Assembly: GCA_963693305.1 (NCBI GenBank)
Contig: OY855904.1
Coordinates: 48,046,561-48,110,560, forward strand
Source of the DNA: Meandrina meandrites
Lineage: Eukaryota; Cnidaria; Anthozoa; Scleractinia; Meandrinidae
Length of the DNA stretch: 64,000 bases
Direction: 5' to 3'
The notes beneath the pieces were generated by a model, which saw nothing but the letters and a program-made list of their open reading frames with translations, searched no databases and was not told the origin of the DNA. The position numbers were made by a program, and so were the translations under genes. How positions within the stretch are numbered: the stretch's first letter is position 1; each line of letters starts with the position of its first letter. This document shows positions 1 through 11,329 of this stretch, one piece after another.

Positions 1-309
1 TCATCTCAGCAGAGGAAGTCTTCTTCAGGACCAGTAGAATGTGACAATAACGGCTCTCTCTCTCTCTCTTTTACGCACACTACTTAATATCGTCAGCGGT
101 ATAGTGTATCAGGAGGAGCAACGCGACGACTAAAATAAACAACTGTTCGATGGCGGCCATGTGCTCAACTCGCTAGCTTTAATCCCATGATACAACTTAA
201 TACAAACATACGTCATGCATATATTACGCATATATTACGCATACATTACATGCGGGTTAGCGGTTTACCACTCATACTTTTGTACCATGCTTTGATCAAT
301 GAACTGCGA

Positions 310-545
310 TATTTGTTATTATTATATACCACATAACTGAATAGAGCTTTTCGCACGTTCTAATTGGTTAACCTGTAGGTGATTAGCGAAGTACTGTTCA
401 TCACCGAGCAGCCGAAGAGAAACACAATGGCTTTCTGTTTCGCTTCGGTTAGCGAAAGTAATGTTTTGGTCCGCTAGTTATACGGCTTGTAAGGTATATA
501 CTAAACAATTATTCACCCCAGTGTCGGTGAAAGTGTTGGGTATTT
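310..545 (-). repeat. Foldback-family copy, related to 60040-60335
   Basis: Read on the minus strand, this stretch matches the plus strand at about 60100-60330. Shared landmarks, in order, are a TTCACCGACACTG block, a tract around TATACCACA, a stretch with the words TTCTCTTCGGCTGCTCGG, and a terminal TATACTA/TATACCAC. The 60-kb copy carries an extra internal hairpin. This is a dispersed non-coding repeat of unknown class. Confidence 0.6.
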
Positions 546-1061
546 ATTTCCACTTTGGTGAAAGATGTTAATCAAGTACGATTTTTTTTTTAATTTTTTT
601 TTATTCATTTTTTTTATAACTACTCGATAATTACTATTCATGTTGAGTTCAAGTACTGGTAATACTTCAGATCTCGCGAAACTTGCAAGTACTGTATATT
701 GTACGTTTATTGTTTTCTTTGTGAAGAAAAAAAGGGGCAGTGGAGTGGGGCTCTTATAAAAGAGAGTTGAACTTACTGGGGGACGGGTTAATACGGAATT
801 GGCGGTAATTACCTGTCACGTTAACTAATAGATATATAGTATATATGAATTTTGTAGCCTGATTCTTCTTCCTTACGCAAAGCTGGCAATAACATCTAGT
901 AGATTATTCTGTACTTGGACCTTCGAGTGGAAATAGCAAACAAGGACAGTAGTTACCTATCTGCTATTATTCATACTTTATATTCACTTATGAAGCCGCC
1001 ATAAACAGGACTTACGTGACAAAAGATAAATTTATTTCTTGTGAGAAAAATCAAGTAATAC

Positions 1062-1294
1062 ATTACTGTGAAACTCAGAAAACCGTGAACACCAGAAATA
1101 TTAATGGAATGTTATTGTATTGCAAGGAAAAAGCCAATCAGGCGTGAGAAAACTAAACCGCAAACAGCAACGGTTATTAGTTTGTGGTTTTGAGGTTTGC
1201 TTGCGTGTCCTGAACTTTATTTTGATTGGGCACTAGACAATCAACATTCCTGAAATATTTCAGGTGTTCACGGCTTTCTGAGTTTCACAGTAAT
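1062..1294. mobile_element. Foldback MITE, about 233 bp
   Basis: The ends are inverted copies of about 40 bp: ATTACTGTGAAACTCAGAAA at the left and its near-perfect reverse complement ending at 1294. The interior has no coding capacity. The target-site duplication is ambiguous, so the superfamily is left open. Confidence 0.7.
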
Positions 1295-1667
1295 ACTTTA
1301 ATTTTTTTGTACGTGTTCGGCATTGTTCCAAGCTAAACAGACTGCTCAATATATAAAAACTAACGCACATTACACTGTGAATAACACAACAGTTCTCCTT
1401 GACTATCAATATTTACAAGCTCTAATTATCACCTCTACATAGGATGCCTTTACAATGCAACCGTTCACAAAACTAACTTTAGTTTCTTGTTTTACAGTTT
1501 ACCAAAATAGGAACTACAAATAACTATTTTGCTGATGGCGTCACACTACACCATGTAGCTACTTCTTAATTTTTCTGATATCTCTAGTTGAAGATATTGC
1601 AGGAAAACTATCACATTTTATGGCATATAAGCTATCACAGACGAATAGCTTTAATTCCTAGGGTTGT

Positions 1668-3751
1668 TTAGTTTTCACCTTGCTCTGTTTTCAAACTTTC
1701 TCTCTTTGCAGGCACATAACACAATACTGCTTTGTTACTAACTTTTGCTAGATTTTCCCATTCGTTTAAAGAAACATCATACCTCTCGTCTGGTGGAATT
1801 CTAATCCCACTGTCAACTGGAAATTTGTTGATGATGAAATACACCCTCCCTTCTATTTCCACTGCACCAAGCTTGTTTGGGGGAATATGTTTTTGTTCGA
1901 CAACAGACCAAGTGTTGTTTTCCTCATTATAAACTTCAACAGGTGCAGGGTTACCGCATAAGTTAACACTGTCGTAACAAGAAGTTTTACCCCCCGCCAC
2001 GTAAAGCCTGCTATTGACTACAAAAAGACTGGATCCAAAGTGAGACTTGCAGGTGGAAGCTTTTTGCTCCCATTCATTCTTTGCTGCGTGCAAACAATGC
2101 ACTAGAGCTGGTTTGTCCACCCAATTAGGAGACATGGAATCACCCTCATTTCGTTTATACCCATGAATCACAAATACTTTAGACTTCAAAACCACTGCTT
2201 CTACAGTGCAGAAGTCATCTTTACGATCAATTTTCTTTACGAGACTCAAATAAGCTCCACTTTGCCAATTGTTATTAGCCAGACTATATCTCTGAGGCGG
2301 ATTGAATTCACTGATTGCAAAAATATAGTCATCAACAGGACATAGGCAGTCGGTCTGATGGCTGGATCCCAGAAAAGGTGGCAGTGTCCCCCATGCGTTT
2401 TTGACTGTGTCGTAACAATAGATAACAAATTGACCGGATTGCCTCTGTGCGCCTACATATAAGTAATTTCCAACATATTCTGCACAGAAACATGATTGAT
2501 TTTTTTCAGTTACTTGTGTAATGGATGGCAATGGTTTCCAGTTTTTGGTGTCCATTTCAAAGTAATACATCTGCATCTGAGGGGAAATAGCAACAAGAAC
2601 CTGAAACAAGATTAAAAGATAAAGTGAACCAAAATGTTGTAAATAATCTAAGCTTGCGTTAAATTTGTATCAATAGGAGAGTGCTGGTATCCGTGAGGTT
2701 TTACATAGGCACTGGCCCCTTTTGTTTCTACAGACGTATTAATGCAACGGTTATGAAACTTTAGAGAATGTAAATTACCAAATGCCATTTATTTTAGTGG
2801 TGGTCACAACTCCCACCCTCTATTCTGCTGTCAGCTCCAACCTCCTGTCTCCATCCACCTCCCAGTTCCCCTCATACTTGCGAACTTACGACTTTAAGGC
2901 TCAAAATGAAGTGCACTTCTTACCGGGCTCAGTGATCGTGGTTTTGCTTTCTCTACAGCAAATTCAGAGTTATAAGAAGGCATGTGTTTATAGATTGACA
3001 CTTCATACACCAGCATGTGAATGTCTGGGTCTCGCTGCATCTCCTCTGTATTCAGTTCTTCAATCACAACTCTGATGTCCACCAGCCCCAGACGAACAGC
3101 TCCGAGAACTTTGGCCGCAACTGCCATCCTCTCTTCCTTCTTATGTTTAATCCACTGCATCACTGATTTGAAGACGAACGTCTCCGAAGGTGCAGTGAGG
3201 TCATCTCGACTGAGGAGGCTGAGCAATTGGTCTGCGCTAATATGGGTCAGGAATTCTTCGCTTTCACAAATATTCCTGTACATTGATGCCATCTTGTGCT
3301 CCGCTGCCTCTTTGAGATCTTTCAGTTCGTGTCTATCGGCAATTGTACACAGCAGACAGTACTTGTGCAGGTCAAGTCGAAGCTGAATAAATTCCCTTTT
3401 CAAGAAATCACAGCACTGCTGAACAACACTTGTGACTTGAAGATGATCAGCGGCGGAAAGAACTTCAAACACGTTTTCCGTGTTGACATGAAGTTCTCCA
3501 GTGTAGATGCAGTCCATGACAAGCTTTAAGACATCTGGTGAAATGCTTTCATCTTTCAATTCGATCACTTCCTGCTTCGACTCCTTCATTCCGTCAGTAA
3601 ACATGGCGTGGAAATAATCGCTATTCGCAGCGAGTACAATTCGATGAGCTGGAAAGAGGTCTTCACCCACTTTTAAACGAACGTCGATGAATTCACCTTC
3701 GTCTCGAAACTGAGCGCATTTGGATAAAAGATCCACGGAATTGGCAACCAT
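1668..3751 (-). CDS. BTB-BACK-Kelch protein (KLHL-like), gene 1
   Basis: Two exons: 3751-2924 (276 codons) and 2600-1668 (310 codons plus TAA), giving 586 aa. The donor is CCG|GTAAGA and the acceptor TTTCAG|GTT. The 323-bp intron is phase 0, and the acceptor falls in the same place as in the two neighbouring paralogues. Exon 1 holds the BTB domain (about residues 8-115; [18 protein letters not shown] is typical) and the BACK domain (about 125-230). Exon 2 holds the Kelch propeller, with degenerate blades; the clearest double glycine is LYVAGGK. BTB-BACK-Kelch proteins are known as substrate adaptors of CUL3 ubiquitin ligases; that role is inferred here. The start is the ATG of MVANSVD, shared in form by the paralogues (MVAYSK). 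It is the most diverged of the three complete copies. No individual vertebrate KLHL orthologue can be named. Confidence 0.9.
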
Positions 3752-3960
3752 CTTACGATATTTCGCTATACATCTGCGACGCGATTAAAATTCAAATCTG
3801 AAAGATCGCGTGATCGTCGCGTCTGCCTGAAAACGTCACGCGAGCAAGGTCACGAAACTATCCGCTTTGAAACCTGGCAGCCAAACTCGTCCCCTAAGCC
3901 TGCGTGATTTTTGGCGCCGACCATAAGTATCGCAGTACTCTTCGCTGACTATGGGCTTTT
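3752..3960 (-). promoter_or_regulatory. Proximal promoter/5' UTR of Kelch gene 1
   Basis: The stretch directly upstream of the gene 1 ATG has the same CG-rich words (ATCGCGTGATC, GTCACGCGA) as the regions upstream of genes 2 and 3 (about 10985-11045 and 20985-21035), although the surrounding sequence is diverged. Conservation between paralogues suggests a promoter element; the transcription start is not visible. Confidence 0.45.
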
Positions 3961-4630
3961 TGGTGTTAGTGGCCTAAAATTATAAAAAAAAAATAACATG
4001 ACAATATGATAAAAAATATAAAATGATCACTATATAAATTACTATAACACCGATAAAAATTAGAGTAAGTCAGCAAATACTACTAAGAACTTAAAATTTG
4101 CGTAAGAGTTTTTTTTGAATAAATAGATAAACGGAAAACGACAATGAAAAGTATATATTTTTACATTTCCTGGTTGTATCAGTTTTTGCCAATATCTGTG
4201 AACTTAGTAGTTTCCAAAGTTTTCTTCCTTACTCGTTCAACAAGACCTTCTATTAACGTTCTAAACATGAGGTACATTTTTCCGCCACCTAGCATGTTTT
4301 TACTGCCAATACCGCGTTCACATGTTACGCAATCCAAAATCTCTCCGCTCATCTCATAAATCCATGTTTTGGGGAGTTTTGAAAATTTTTGGGAGAGTTT
4401 TGGTAATGTTTGGGAGGAAATAGTTTTTCTAAAATGATTCAAAAGATTTAGAGAAATAAGAAATATTGATTTGAAGATAAAATTAGTAGATGGACGTCAA
4501 AACAGTTCCCTACCAACCAGGGATGCTCTTTCGCGGGGATCAAGTTTTTGCTGGTGTTCGAAAAGTAATTTTCTTTCTTCTATCCCTTAAACATTTTCAA
4601 AATTAATTTGCACCCGCGACTTAAATATTT
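3961..4630. other. AT-rich spacer without recognised gene
   Basis: Mostly low-complexity AT-rich sequence. A minus-strand open frame of 87 codons (4179-4442) has no recognisable family and no splice context, so it was not called. Confidence 0.5.
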
Positions 4631-5110
4631 GACTGCGATTTTCTTAATAAAAGGTTTGTTGGTTAAAACCAGGTTTTACTTCATAATTACGCAATAGTCC
4701 AAGAAAGAGACCTTAGGTACACTCCTTTTATTGTGCTGTGGACAGTGAATCTCAAGCTCCTTGTTAAGCTTTTCAATTGCGAAATGAAGAACGTACACAC
4801 CTCGTTCTTCTTACCTTAACAATCAATCTTAGAAATCTTGGTATTGCTTATTTGCTTTACGCAAGTGGAGAAGACATTCATTTTGCAAAACTCTATTTTG
4901 GCAACGCTCTCTATTGCCGTTCAACCGTTTATAGCCAAGATCAAAGCAGGGTTTTGCCAATCTGGGATTATAACGTAATAAATTTTACATACTGACTTTT
5001 CAACCTTACTTGCTCCAGTCCCAACCTGCTAGAGAAATCGGTCATGAGCATAATAAAGACGAAGGCTGGGTGCGTGTGCCCATGGGAAGGGTTATCTCTT
5101 GATTCAGTGC
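4631..5110. repeat. Dispersed repeat, second copy at about 45764-46100
   Basis: The block beginning GACTGCGATTTT and continuing with a GGTTTTACTTCATAATTACG tract is repeated with moderate divergence at 45764 onward. The following CGGCCAAACC..ATCACGTGC..GC words (about 5107-5160) are repeated at about 46410-46465, and part again at 12380-12440. It is non-coding as far as can be seen; a degenerate transposon or old SINE-associated repeat is likely. Confidence 0.6.
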
Positions 5111-5159
5111 GGCCAAACCATATCACGTGCAGCAGAAGCCCACGTTCACAGCTTGAAAC

Positions 5160-5290
5160 ACATCAAGTGGCGCTAACTGCCGGAGCTTATCCCGGCTTCC
5201 GTAGCATTAGCGACTAGGAGTTTTTCTACTCCCCCTAAATGGGTGAAATGCTAGTTCAATGCCGGGTTGCCTTTTAGCATTATTTCAAGA
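5160..5290 (-). repeat. 3' fragment of a tRNA-derived SINE
   Basis: Reverse-complement match to the body of the SINE copies at 12665-13141 and 39693-39977. Shared words are TACTCCCC, CTCCGTAGCATTA-like and CCGGAGCTTATCCCGG. The tRNA-like head is absent. Confidence 0.6.
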
Positions 5291-5699
5291 CCACAAAGCT
5301 TTCCCGGCATATAGATCGGCATAGTTCCTAGGTTTTTCTGTACGTTTTCACTTGAATTGTCTTTAATTAAAGTGCAAAGAGCTTTAAGCAAAACAGATCA
5401 AGATTATGACACAGGTGACTTATTTGCTTATGGGAAAGAGCAGGGCCGTAGGCAGGGGTGATGCGATGGGTTCGTCCGCACCCCCTCACGCGCCGCAAAG
5501 GTCCGCTTAATCTGAGAGAGAGAGGGTTAAATGACGCTCAGGAAAATGCAGGAAAAGTAGACTTAAGCAAATTGATTTTTCAAAATTTCCCGGGGAACTA
5601 TACCCCCGGATCCCCACTAGACGCTCATGCTTCCGGTGCTCGCACTCACCCAAGCAAAATCCTGCCAACGGCCCTAAAGAGGTATGTTTAATATCAGAT

Positions 5700-5945
5700 T
5701 GGGAAGAGGGAATCCTGGTCAAGCTACCCTAGGTAAGAACTATAGAGGAATCATGCTCCTGTCAACTGAACAGCCCGGAGAGTAATGAAACGTATTGTTG
5801 TCGATCGTATGATGAATGCCTTAGACGAAATTTTGCGACAGAACCGCGCAGGATTCAGATCATCAAGATCACTCACTCTCAGATCAATAAACCACTCTTC
5901 ATATAATTGTAAAAAAGTCCCTCGAATGGACGTCTCCACTTTATA
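5700..5945 (+). pseudogene. Non-LTR retrotransposon reverse-transcriptase fragment
   Basis: The conceptual reading contains NYRGIMLLST, then RIVVDRMMNALDEILRQN and RAGFRSSRS. This is the RT palm segment of LINE elements, usually written NYRGI.LLS ... R ... QAGFR. It is only about 80 codons, with no endonuclease or catalytic YxDD part and with frame damage, so it is a dead fragment. The same fragment sits in block C, where it is split by a 1.3-kb insertion at 13411-14720. The LINE clade cannot be assigned from this short piece. Confidence 0.7.
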
Positions 5946-6609
5946 TAAACTTTCCAGCTAGATGAGAAAAACAACTGGCACATTAAGTCATTATGCGATC
6001 TAACAATACAATCTTCCATGTTGTGCGTTTTCTTCTACGTTCTTCGGAGTACCTTAATAGTATAATACTAAAGTTTACGAAGGCTAATTGCTGAATGTTC
6101 TATATTAAATGTACTTACATTTTATTAAATTCGTTTAGTAAAACACATATTACCACTCTGTATTATTCCACGCATTGTCAGTATAACTAATGTACATATC
6201 CTCTAGTCCTAATACAATATAGCTCTAAATCATGACTTTAGAGCGGTTTTCACTTGAGTGTCAAAGTTTATTCGCATTTGCTTTGGTCTGCATTACTACG
6301 CTTTGTGATTAGTTTAAAAAACTCGCGCCACTTTGTCAACCAATCAGAAGTAAAACCAAAACCATCGTGATTCGCACGCATGCATTTTCCCGCGCTTCAC
6401 ACTGGATTAATGTATTTTCTTTGAGAATTTGATTGGCTCAATGGTTTGTCTGTGCCCTTTGTGATTGGCGATTGTAATTACTTTGATTTAAATTAGTTTT
6501 ACGACACTCAATCGAAACTCGCTCCATACAACGCTGCAGACTAAACATTAAATGTCTTGCCACTTGCAGTTACGTTTCATTAAATAACAATAGCACGCAT
6601 TACAATTAA

Positions 6610-6920
6610 AGGGACAGTATCACGAGATGTTTTTTTTAATTTTTTGTGTAAACTGAGCTAGAATTATAAAGGTGCCCTCACTGATCAACAAAATAACCTT
6701 TAAATGGCAAAAAGACATAACTTTATTGTCTAAGGTGTGCGTAAACCATCATCAATGGATTTTAGTGATTTTCCTCCAAGTGATACTGCCAAATTTGAAA
6801 ACGTCGGCCCGACGTTTTCAAACTTTAGACCATTTCTTTTCTACCTGTCCGAAGCCAAAGTTAAATCCATCGCTTTCATTGGATTTTCGGGTAGCACTAA
6901 ATCTTGGCGAGACTGCCCCT
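6610..6920. mobile_element. TTAA-flanked MITE, 311 bp
   Basis: The ends are inverted (AGGGACAGT at the left, ACTGCCCCT at the right) and flanked by TTAA on both sides (6606-6609 and 6921-6924). Block C has the uninterrupted site with a single TTAA (15486-15489), so this is an insertion made after, or kept only in, block B. A TTAA target is the hallmark of piggyBac-type transposition; no transposase is encoded. Confidence 0.8.
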
Positions 6921-7718
6921 TTAAACTCAAAAACAGTTCTCTCTCTTTGACTGTCAGTACTTATAGTAGTTAAGTATATATAATACTATCTTGATAGTAT
7001 TACCCTATTGCTGGGTCGGGAAGCGGCTCCCGCAAGATCTTACATTAATAACTCTCTACAACAAAACAAACAACAGGAACAAAGGCCTCTAGCCCTAGAA
7101 GCACTGCAGCAACAGCTACACTAGAGGACCAGTAGAATCACAAGTTGACGACAGTTCCTACGTACACTACAGAACCTGTTACAACATACAGTTCTAATTC
7201 CACAACTATACGACACATTAGACAACACAGCCCCACGTTCACCTAGGCAAAGTTCAAACAGTCCACTTGAGTTTTTCAAAGTAGGAACTACAAATTAAAG
7301 CTGCTACTATCCAGAAACTCTATTGTGGTTAAGCTAATGATGTCGTGACATTCACTACTAATTTTTTTTGGTTACTGTTAAAAAATACTGCAGTTAACTT
7401 GCTTCCACCCTTTACTGAATGGCATATGGTGTGATAAGCTTAACATCATATCCAGTCGGGGGATAAGTGCCAGTGTTGGCAAATCTTTGTTGAAGCACTC
7501 GAAGAGTTCCCGAAGTATTTCATCCAATCAAAAATTAGCACGATCGCTCACGAGTACTCCGGACGCAATCCCGCGAGCAAATACGTCCTGTTGCTTAGCA
7601 ACTTTTGGGACGAAATTAAAACCTCGGGCTCAGTCACTTCTCGGAGAAGTGATCGCGCCTTGACTGGCACTTGTTCCCCCGACTGTATCACATGACAAGC
7701 TATCATGAGCAAAGAACT

Positions 7719-10585
7719 TTAAACTTTATTTTGTTTTTCACCTTCCTCTGTTTTCAAACTTTCTCTCTTTACAGGCAGATAACACAACACTGCTCTGCTA
7801 TTAATCTTTGTCAAAATTTCCCATTCTTTTAAAGAAACCTGATACACCTCCCCTGGTGGGATTCTTATCCCACTGTCAATTGGAAATTTGTTGATGATGA
7901 AATACACCCTCCCTTCTATTTCCACTGCACCAAGGTTGTTTGGGGGAATATGTTTTTGTTCAACAACAGACCAAGTGTTGTTTTTCTCATTATAAACTTC
8001 TACAGATGCAGTGCGCTTGAACCCAATATTTGCGTACCCCGCCACACAGAGTCTGTCATTGACAACAAAAAGACAGGATCCAAAGAAAGGATGACAAGTT
8101 GAAGCTTTTTGCTCCCATTCATTTTTTGCTGGATCAAAACAATGCACCACAGCTGGTTTAGGTATCCAATTATCCTTCCTCCCTTCACGTTCATTTCTTC
8201 TATATCCGTGAATTACATATATTTTAGATTTCCAAACCACTGCTGCTACAGTAGTTAACTTATCTCTATCACTACTTGTGTTAAAGAAACTCAAATTAGC
8301 CCCACTACTTTGCCAATTGTTATTAGCCAAACTGTACCTCTCAGGCGGATTGGATTCACTGATTGCATAAATATAATCATCAACAACGCACAGGCAGTTG
8401 ATCTGATGGTAAACATTTTGAAAACCTGGGAGAGTATCCCAGGTGTTATTGACTACGTGGTAACAATAAACACGGTGACCGGATTTCTCGCCTTGTGCAG
8501 CTAAATACAAGTAGTTACCAACAATTTCTGCACTAAAGCATGACTGAGTTACTTCACCTAACTGCACCACAGATGGCATCGGTTTCCACATTTTGTTTTC
8601 AGCATCGAAGTAGCAAAACATATTCTTGGGAGAGTAAGGATCATACTCCTGAGTGCGATCTTTACTATCTGCACTTGGCTGTAAAGACCGTGTAGGGTGA
8701 ATGGCCACAAGAACCTCAAACAAGATCCACAGCTAAGGAAAATTCACAACCCAGTTGTGAGTTTGTGATTTAAGTACCCTGGTACTCAGTTGTAAGAGTT
8801 TAAAATTTAGTTTTCCTCTTTGAATTAGCACTGGCTTGTTGGGGTGTCGGTAAAACACCGACTCGGGGCCGGGGCCGGGGCCGGGGCAGCTGGGAAACAG
8901 CTCAGGGCAAGACATCAGGGAGAGATTGGTCATAAAATGCCTGTTTTGCATGGATCTTTATCTAACACTTTGGCACTTCAGCTGCTATGACTGAACAAGC
9001 AGCCTCTTTTTTAAAGTTCGGCTATGTCCACTTCGTTGTCGTAAGCGCGTGCGGGAGAGTTGGAATTAAGATCTAGAATCTGTAAAGGCCGTAATTGATT
9101 TAGCTCGTCTAGCTCATTTGATTAAAATGGCGGCAAAAGCTGGTTATTAATTAAAATCCTGACTCCAGATCTAACTCGAAATCCTGACTCTTACGATAAA
9201 CTACGATAAACTTTGTTGTTCATTTATTTTCTTTCCTAGCTTTCCGTCGTCAGGGATTTTCTTTTCTTCTTTTCTATATTTTCTCACGTTCCTTGATTTC
9301 CACAATTCTGGTTTTATTGGGAAAATCAACATGGCCAAGCATAATTAAAGAACAAAAAAGAGTCGACCTTTTACCGACAGCCAGCTTGTTGATAGTGCAA
9401 GAGGCTTTCAAATATTGCACACTATCCGGAGTACCCTGTGTAAAATATACTCATCAAAAAACCACGCATCACACTTTAAAGTTAGAAAGCCCTTTCCAAT
9501 ATTAATATTAATATGTTTCTCCATATGTTGGTTTCGTATATTCGTTTGTTTTGATTTCAATTTTACCTACAAAGTTTCATTCAAATCTTTATAATTACAC
9601 CCGCTATGTATTTACGAGCGTAATAGCATATGTCGAGCATACATAATCGTCCGTTTCCAAGGGTGACGCCAAGGAGCAAATTAATCAGTCTTAGCTGTGT
9701 TCTTGTAGCGCAATTCAACTGTAAAAACTGACAATAAAAAGCGTTACAACTCAAAGTGTTCATTCTTACCGGGTTCATTGATCGTGGTTTGGTTTTCTCC
9801 ACCGCAAACTTGTGAGAAGGCATGCAGTTGTGCATCACTGATTCTTGCAGATGCATATTAATCTCAGGCACTCGCTGCATCTCCTCTGTTCTCAGTTCTT
9901 CAATCACAACTTTGATGTCCACCAGCCCCAGACGAACAGCTCCGATAACTTTGGCAGCAACTGCCATCCTCTCTTCCTTCTTGTGTTTAATCCACTGCAT
10001 CACTGATTTGAAGACGAAGGCCTCCGAAGGTGCGCTGAGGTCATCTCGACTGAGGAGGCTGAGTAATTGGTCTGCGCTAATATGAGTCAGGAATTCTTTA
10101 CTTTCACAAACATCCTTGTACATCGATGCCATCTTGTGCTCCGCTGCATCTTTCAGATTTCTCAGACCGTGTCTTTCGGCAACTTTCCACAGCAGACAGT
10201 AGTTGTGTAAATCAAGTCGAAGCTGTATAAACTCCCTTTTCAAGAAATCACAACACTGTTCAACAACATTTTGGACTTGAAGTTGAACAGCGGTCGTAAG
10301 AACTTCAAACACGTTTTTTTCGTTGACATGAAGATCTCCGGTGTAGATGGCGTCCATTACAATCTTAAAAGCATTTGGTGAAATGCTTTCTTCTAGTTTG
10401 ATCACTTCCTTGTTCGATTCCATTCCATCTGTAAACATGGCGTGGAAATAATCGCTATTCGCAGCGAGTACAATGCGATGAGCTGGAAAGACGCCTTCGC
10501 CCACTTTTAAACGAACGTCGATAAATTCACCTTCGTCTCGAAACTGAGCACATTTGGACAAAAGAATTTTGGAATAAGCAACCAT
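7719..10585 (-). CDS. BTB-BACK-Kelch protein (KLHL-like), gene 2
   Basis: Two exons: 10585-9770 (272 codons) and 8714-7719 (331 codons plus TAA), giving 603 aa. The intron is 1055 bp, phase 0, with donor CCG|GTAAGA identical to its paralogues. The acceptor is unusual: TTTGAG|GTT, where genes 1 and 3 have TTTCAG|GTT. BTB (about residues 8-113), BACK (about 120-228) and a degenerate Kelch propeller (about 274-600; [20 protein letters not shown]) are all in frame without stops. It is closest to gene 3; gene 2 lies in block B and gene 3 in block C of the tandem duplication. A CUL3 adaptor role is inferred from the family. The weakened acceptor could reduce correct splicing, and reading through exon 1 would add about 60 unrelated residues. 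Confidence 0.87.
8866..8886. repeat. Short GGGGCC hexanucleotide tract
   Basis: About 3.5 units of CGGGGC in direct tandem inside the gene 2 intron, within GC-rich sequence that is atypical for this AT-rich region. Confidence 0.8.
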
Positions 10586-10623
10586 TTTGCACTGCTTGAG
10601 GTAACTAAAAGTTTCAGTTTCGT

Positions 10624-10966
10624 CACAGTGATTCTGGCATCCCCAGAGGGGATACCAAAATCACTAACAGCGTTGAATACAGCAGACTGGTGCAAGTAAA
10701 GCCAACCGCAATTCCACTCAAAAACCATTTTGCTTTATCACAAAGCTTTGTTCTTCATAAATTTATAATTAATCGTTCTTAGCAAACAGTATTAACGTCT
10801 TTGCAAATATTCGCAAACCAAAACAAACCGTTTGATTCAAGTCCGCGCAGTTTCTTAAAACCGAATCACGCTGTTAGTGATTTTGGCATACCCAGTGGGG
10901 ATGCCAAATTCACTAGGGATTTTGGAACGCGCGTGCCTAAATTACGGGGATGCCAAAATCACTGTG
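10624..10966. mobile_element. Inverted-repeat insertion in the gene 2 upstream region
   Basis: The ends are inverted: CACAGTGATTCTGGCATCCC at the left, GGGATGCCAAAATCACTGTG at the right, with further inner inverted copies of GGCATCCCC-type words. Block C runs without it (around 20935-20965), showing an insertion of about 343 bp only 40 bp upstream of the gene 2 ATG. Class unknown. Confidence 0.7.
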
Positions 10967-11110
10967 ACAGCGGTAACAAAAGTCAACTTTTTTATCTTCG
11001 CATGATCGCGTGACCAACGATCAGCGCCGCCGTCACGCGAACTAACGACAAAATCTCACGAAAACTGTTTACTTTGTCAAGGAAGTTCCTTCTCAAAGAA
11101 AGTCGTTAGG
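10967..11110 (-). promoter_or_regulatory. Conserved upstream region of Kelch gene 2
   Basis: It is nearly colinear with 20955-21095 upstream of gene 3 (GGTAACAAA, ATCGCGTGACCAACGAT, GCGCCGCCGTCACGCGAACT). The CG-rich core is also recognisable upstream of gene 1. It is pushed away from its gene by the 10624-10966 insertion. Probable promoter; no TATA box is seen. Confidence 0.5.
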
Positions 11111-11329
11111 TTTTTTCCATTTTCAACTTCAGTGAGGTCAAAATGAACTGGAAATGTCTAAAATATCTGTCGCAAATTGCTAGACCATTTTTTGTGGAAT
11201 CTTTCATCGGTGACTTTTATTATGACCCGCCCCAGCCCCCCTCGCAAGTAGCTCAGAGTCGCGGAGAAAGTTTTGGATTCTCGAAAATATCTATGCTGTT
11301 TGATAGTTTTAGAGCTATACATGTAAAAG

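Larger units (their letters stand above)
1..1667. other. Gene-free 3' flank of Kelch gene 1
   Basis: No coding exon was recognised. The stretch holds a diverged copy of a foldback repeat family (about 310-545), a short block (about 920-985) that recurs beside the assembly gap at 48447-48500, and a foldback element (1062-1294). From about 1390 it is 3' flank that resembles the 3' flanks of Kelch genes 2 and 3, sharing scattered matches around 1490-1600 and 15850-15960. Confidence 0.6.

Noticed and set aside
4179..4442. 87-codon minus-strand ORF with a Lys/Arg-rich end
   Set aside because: No family recognised; absent from the paralogous upstream regions of genes 2 and 3.
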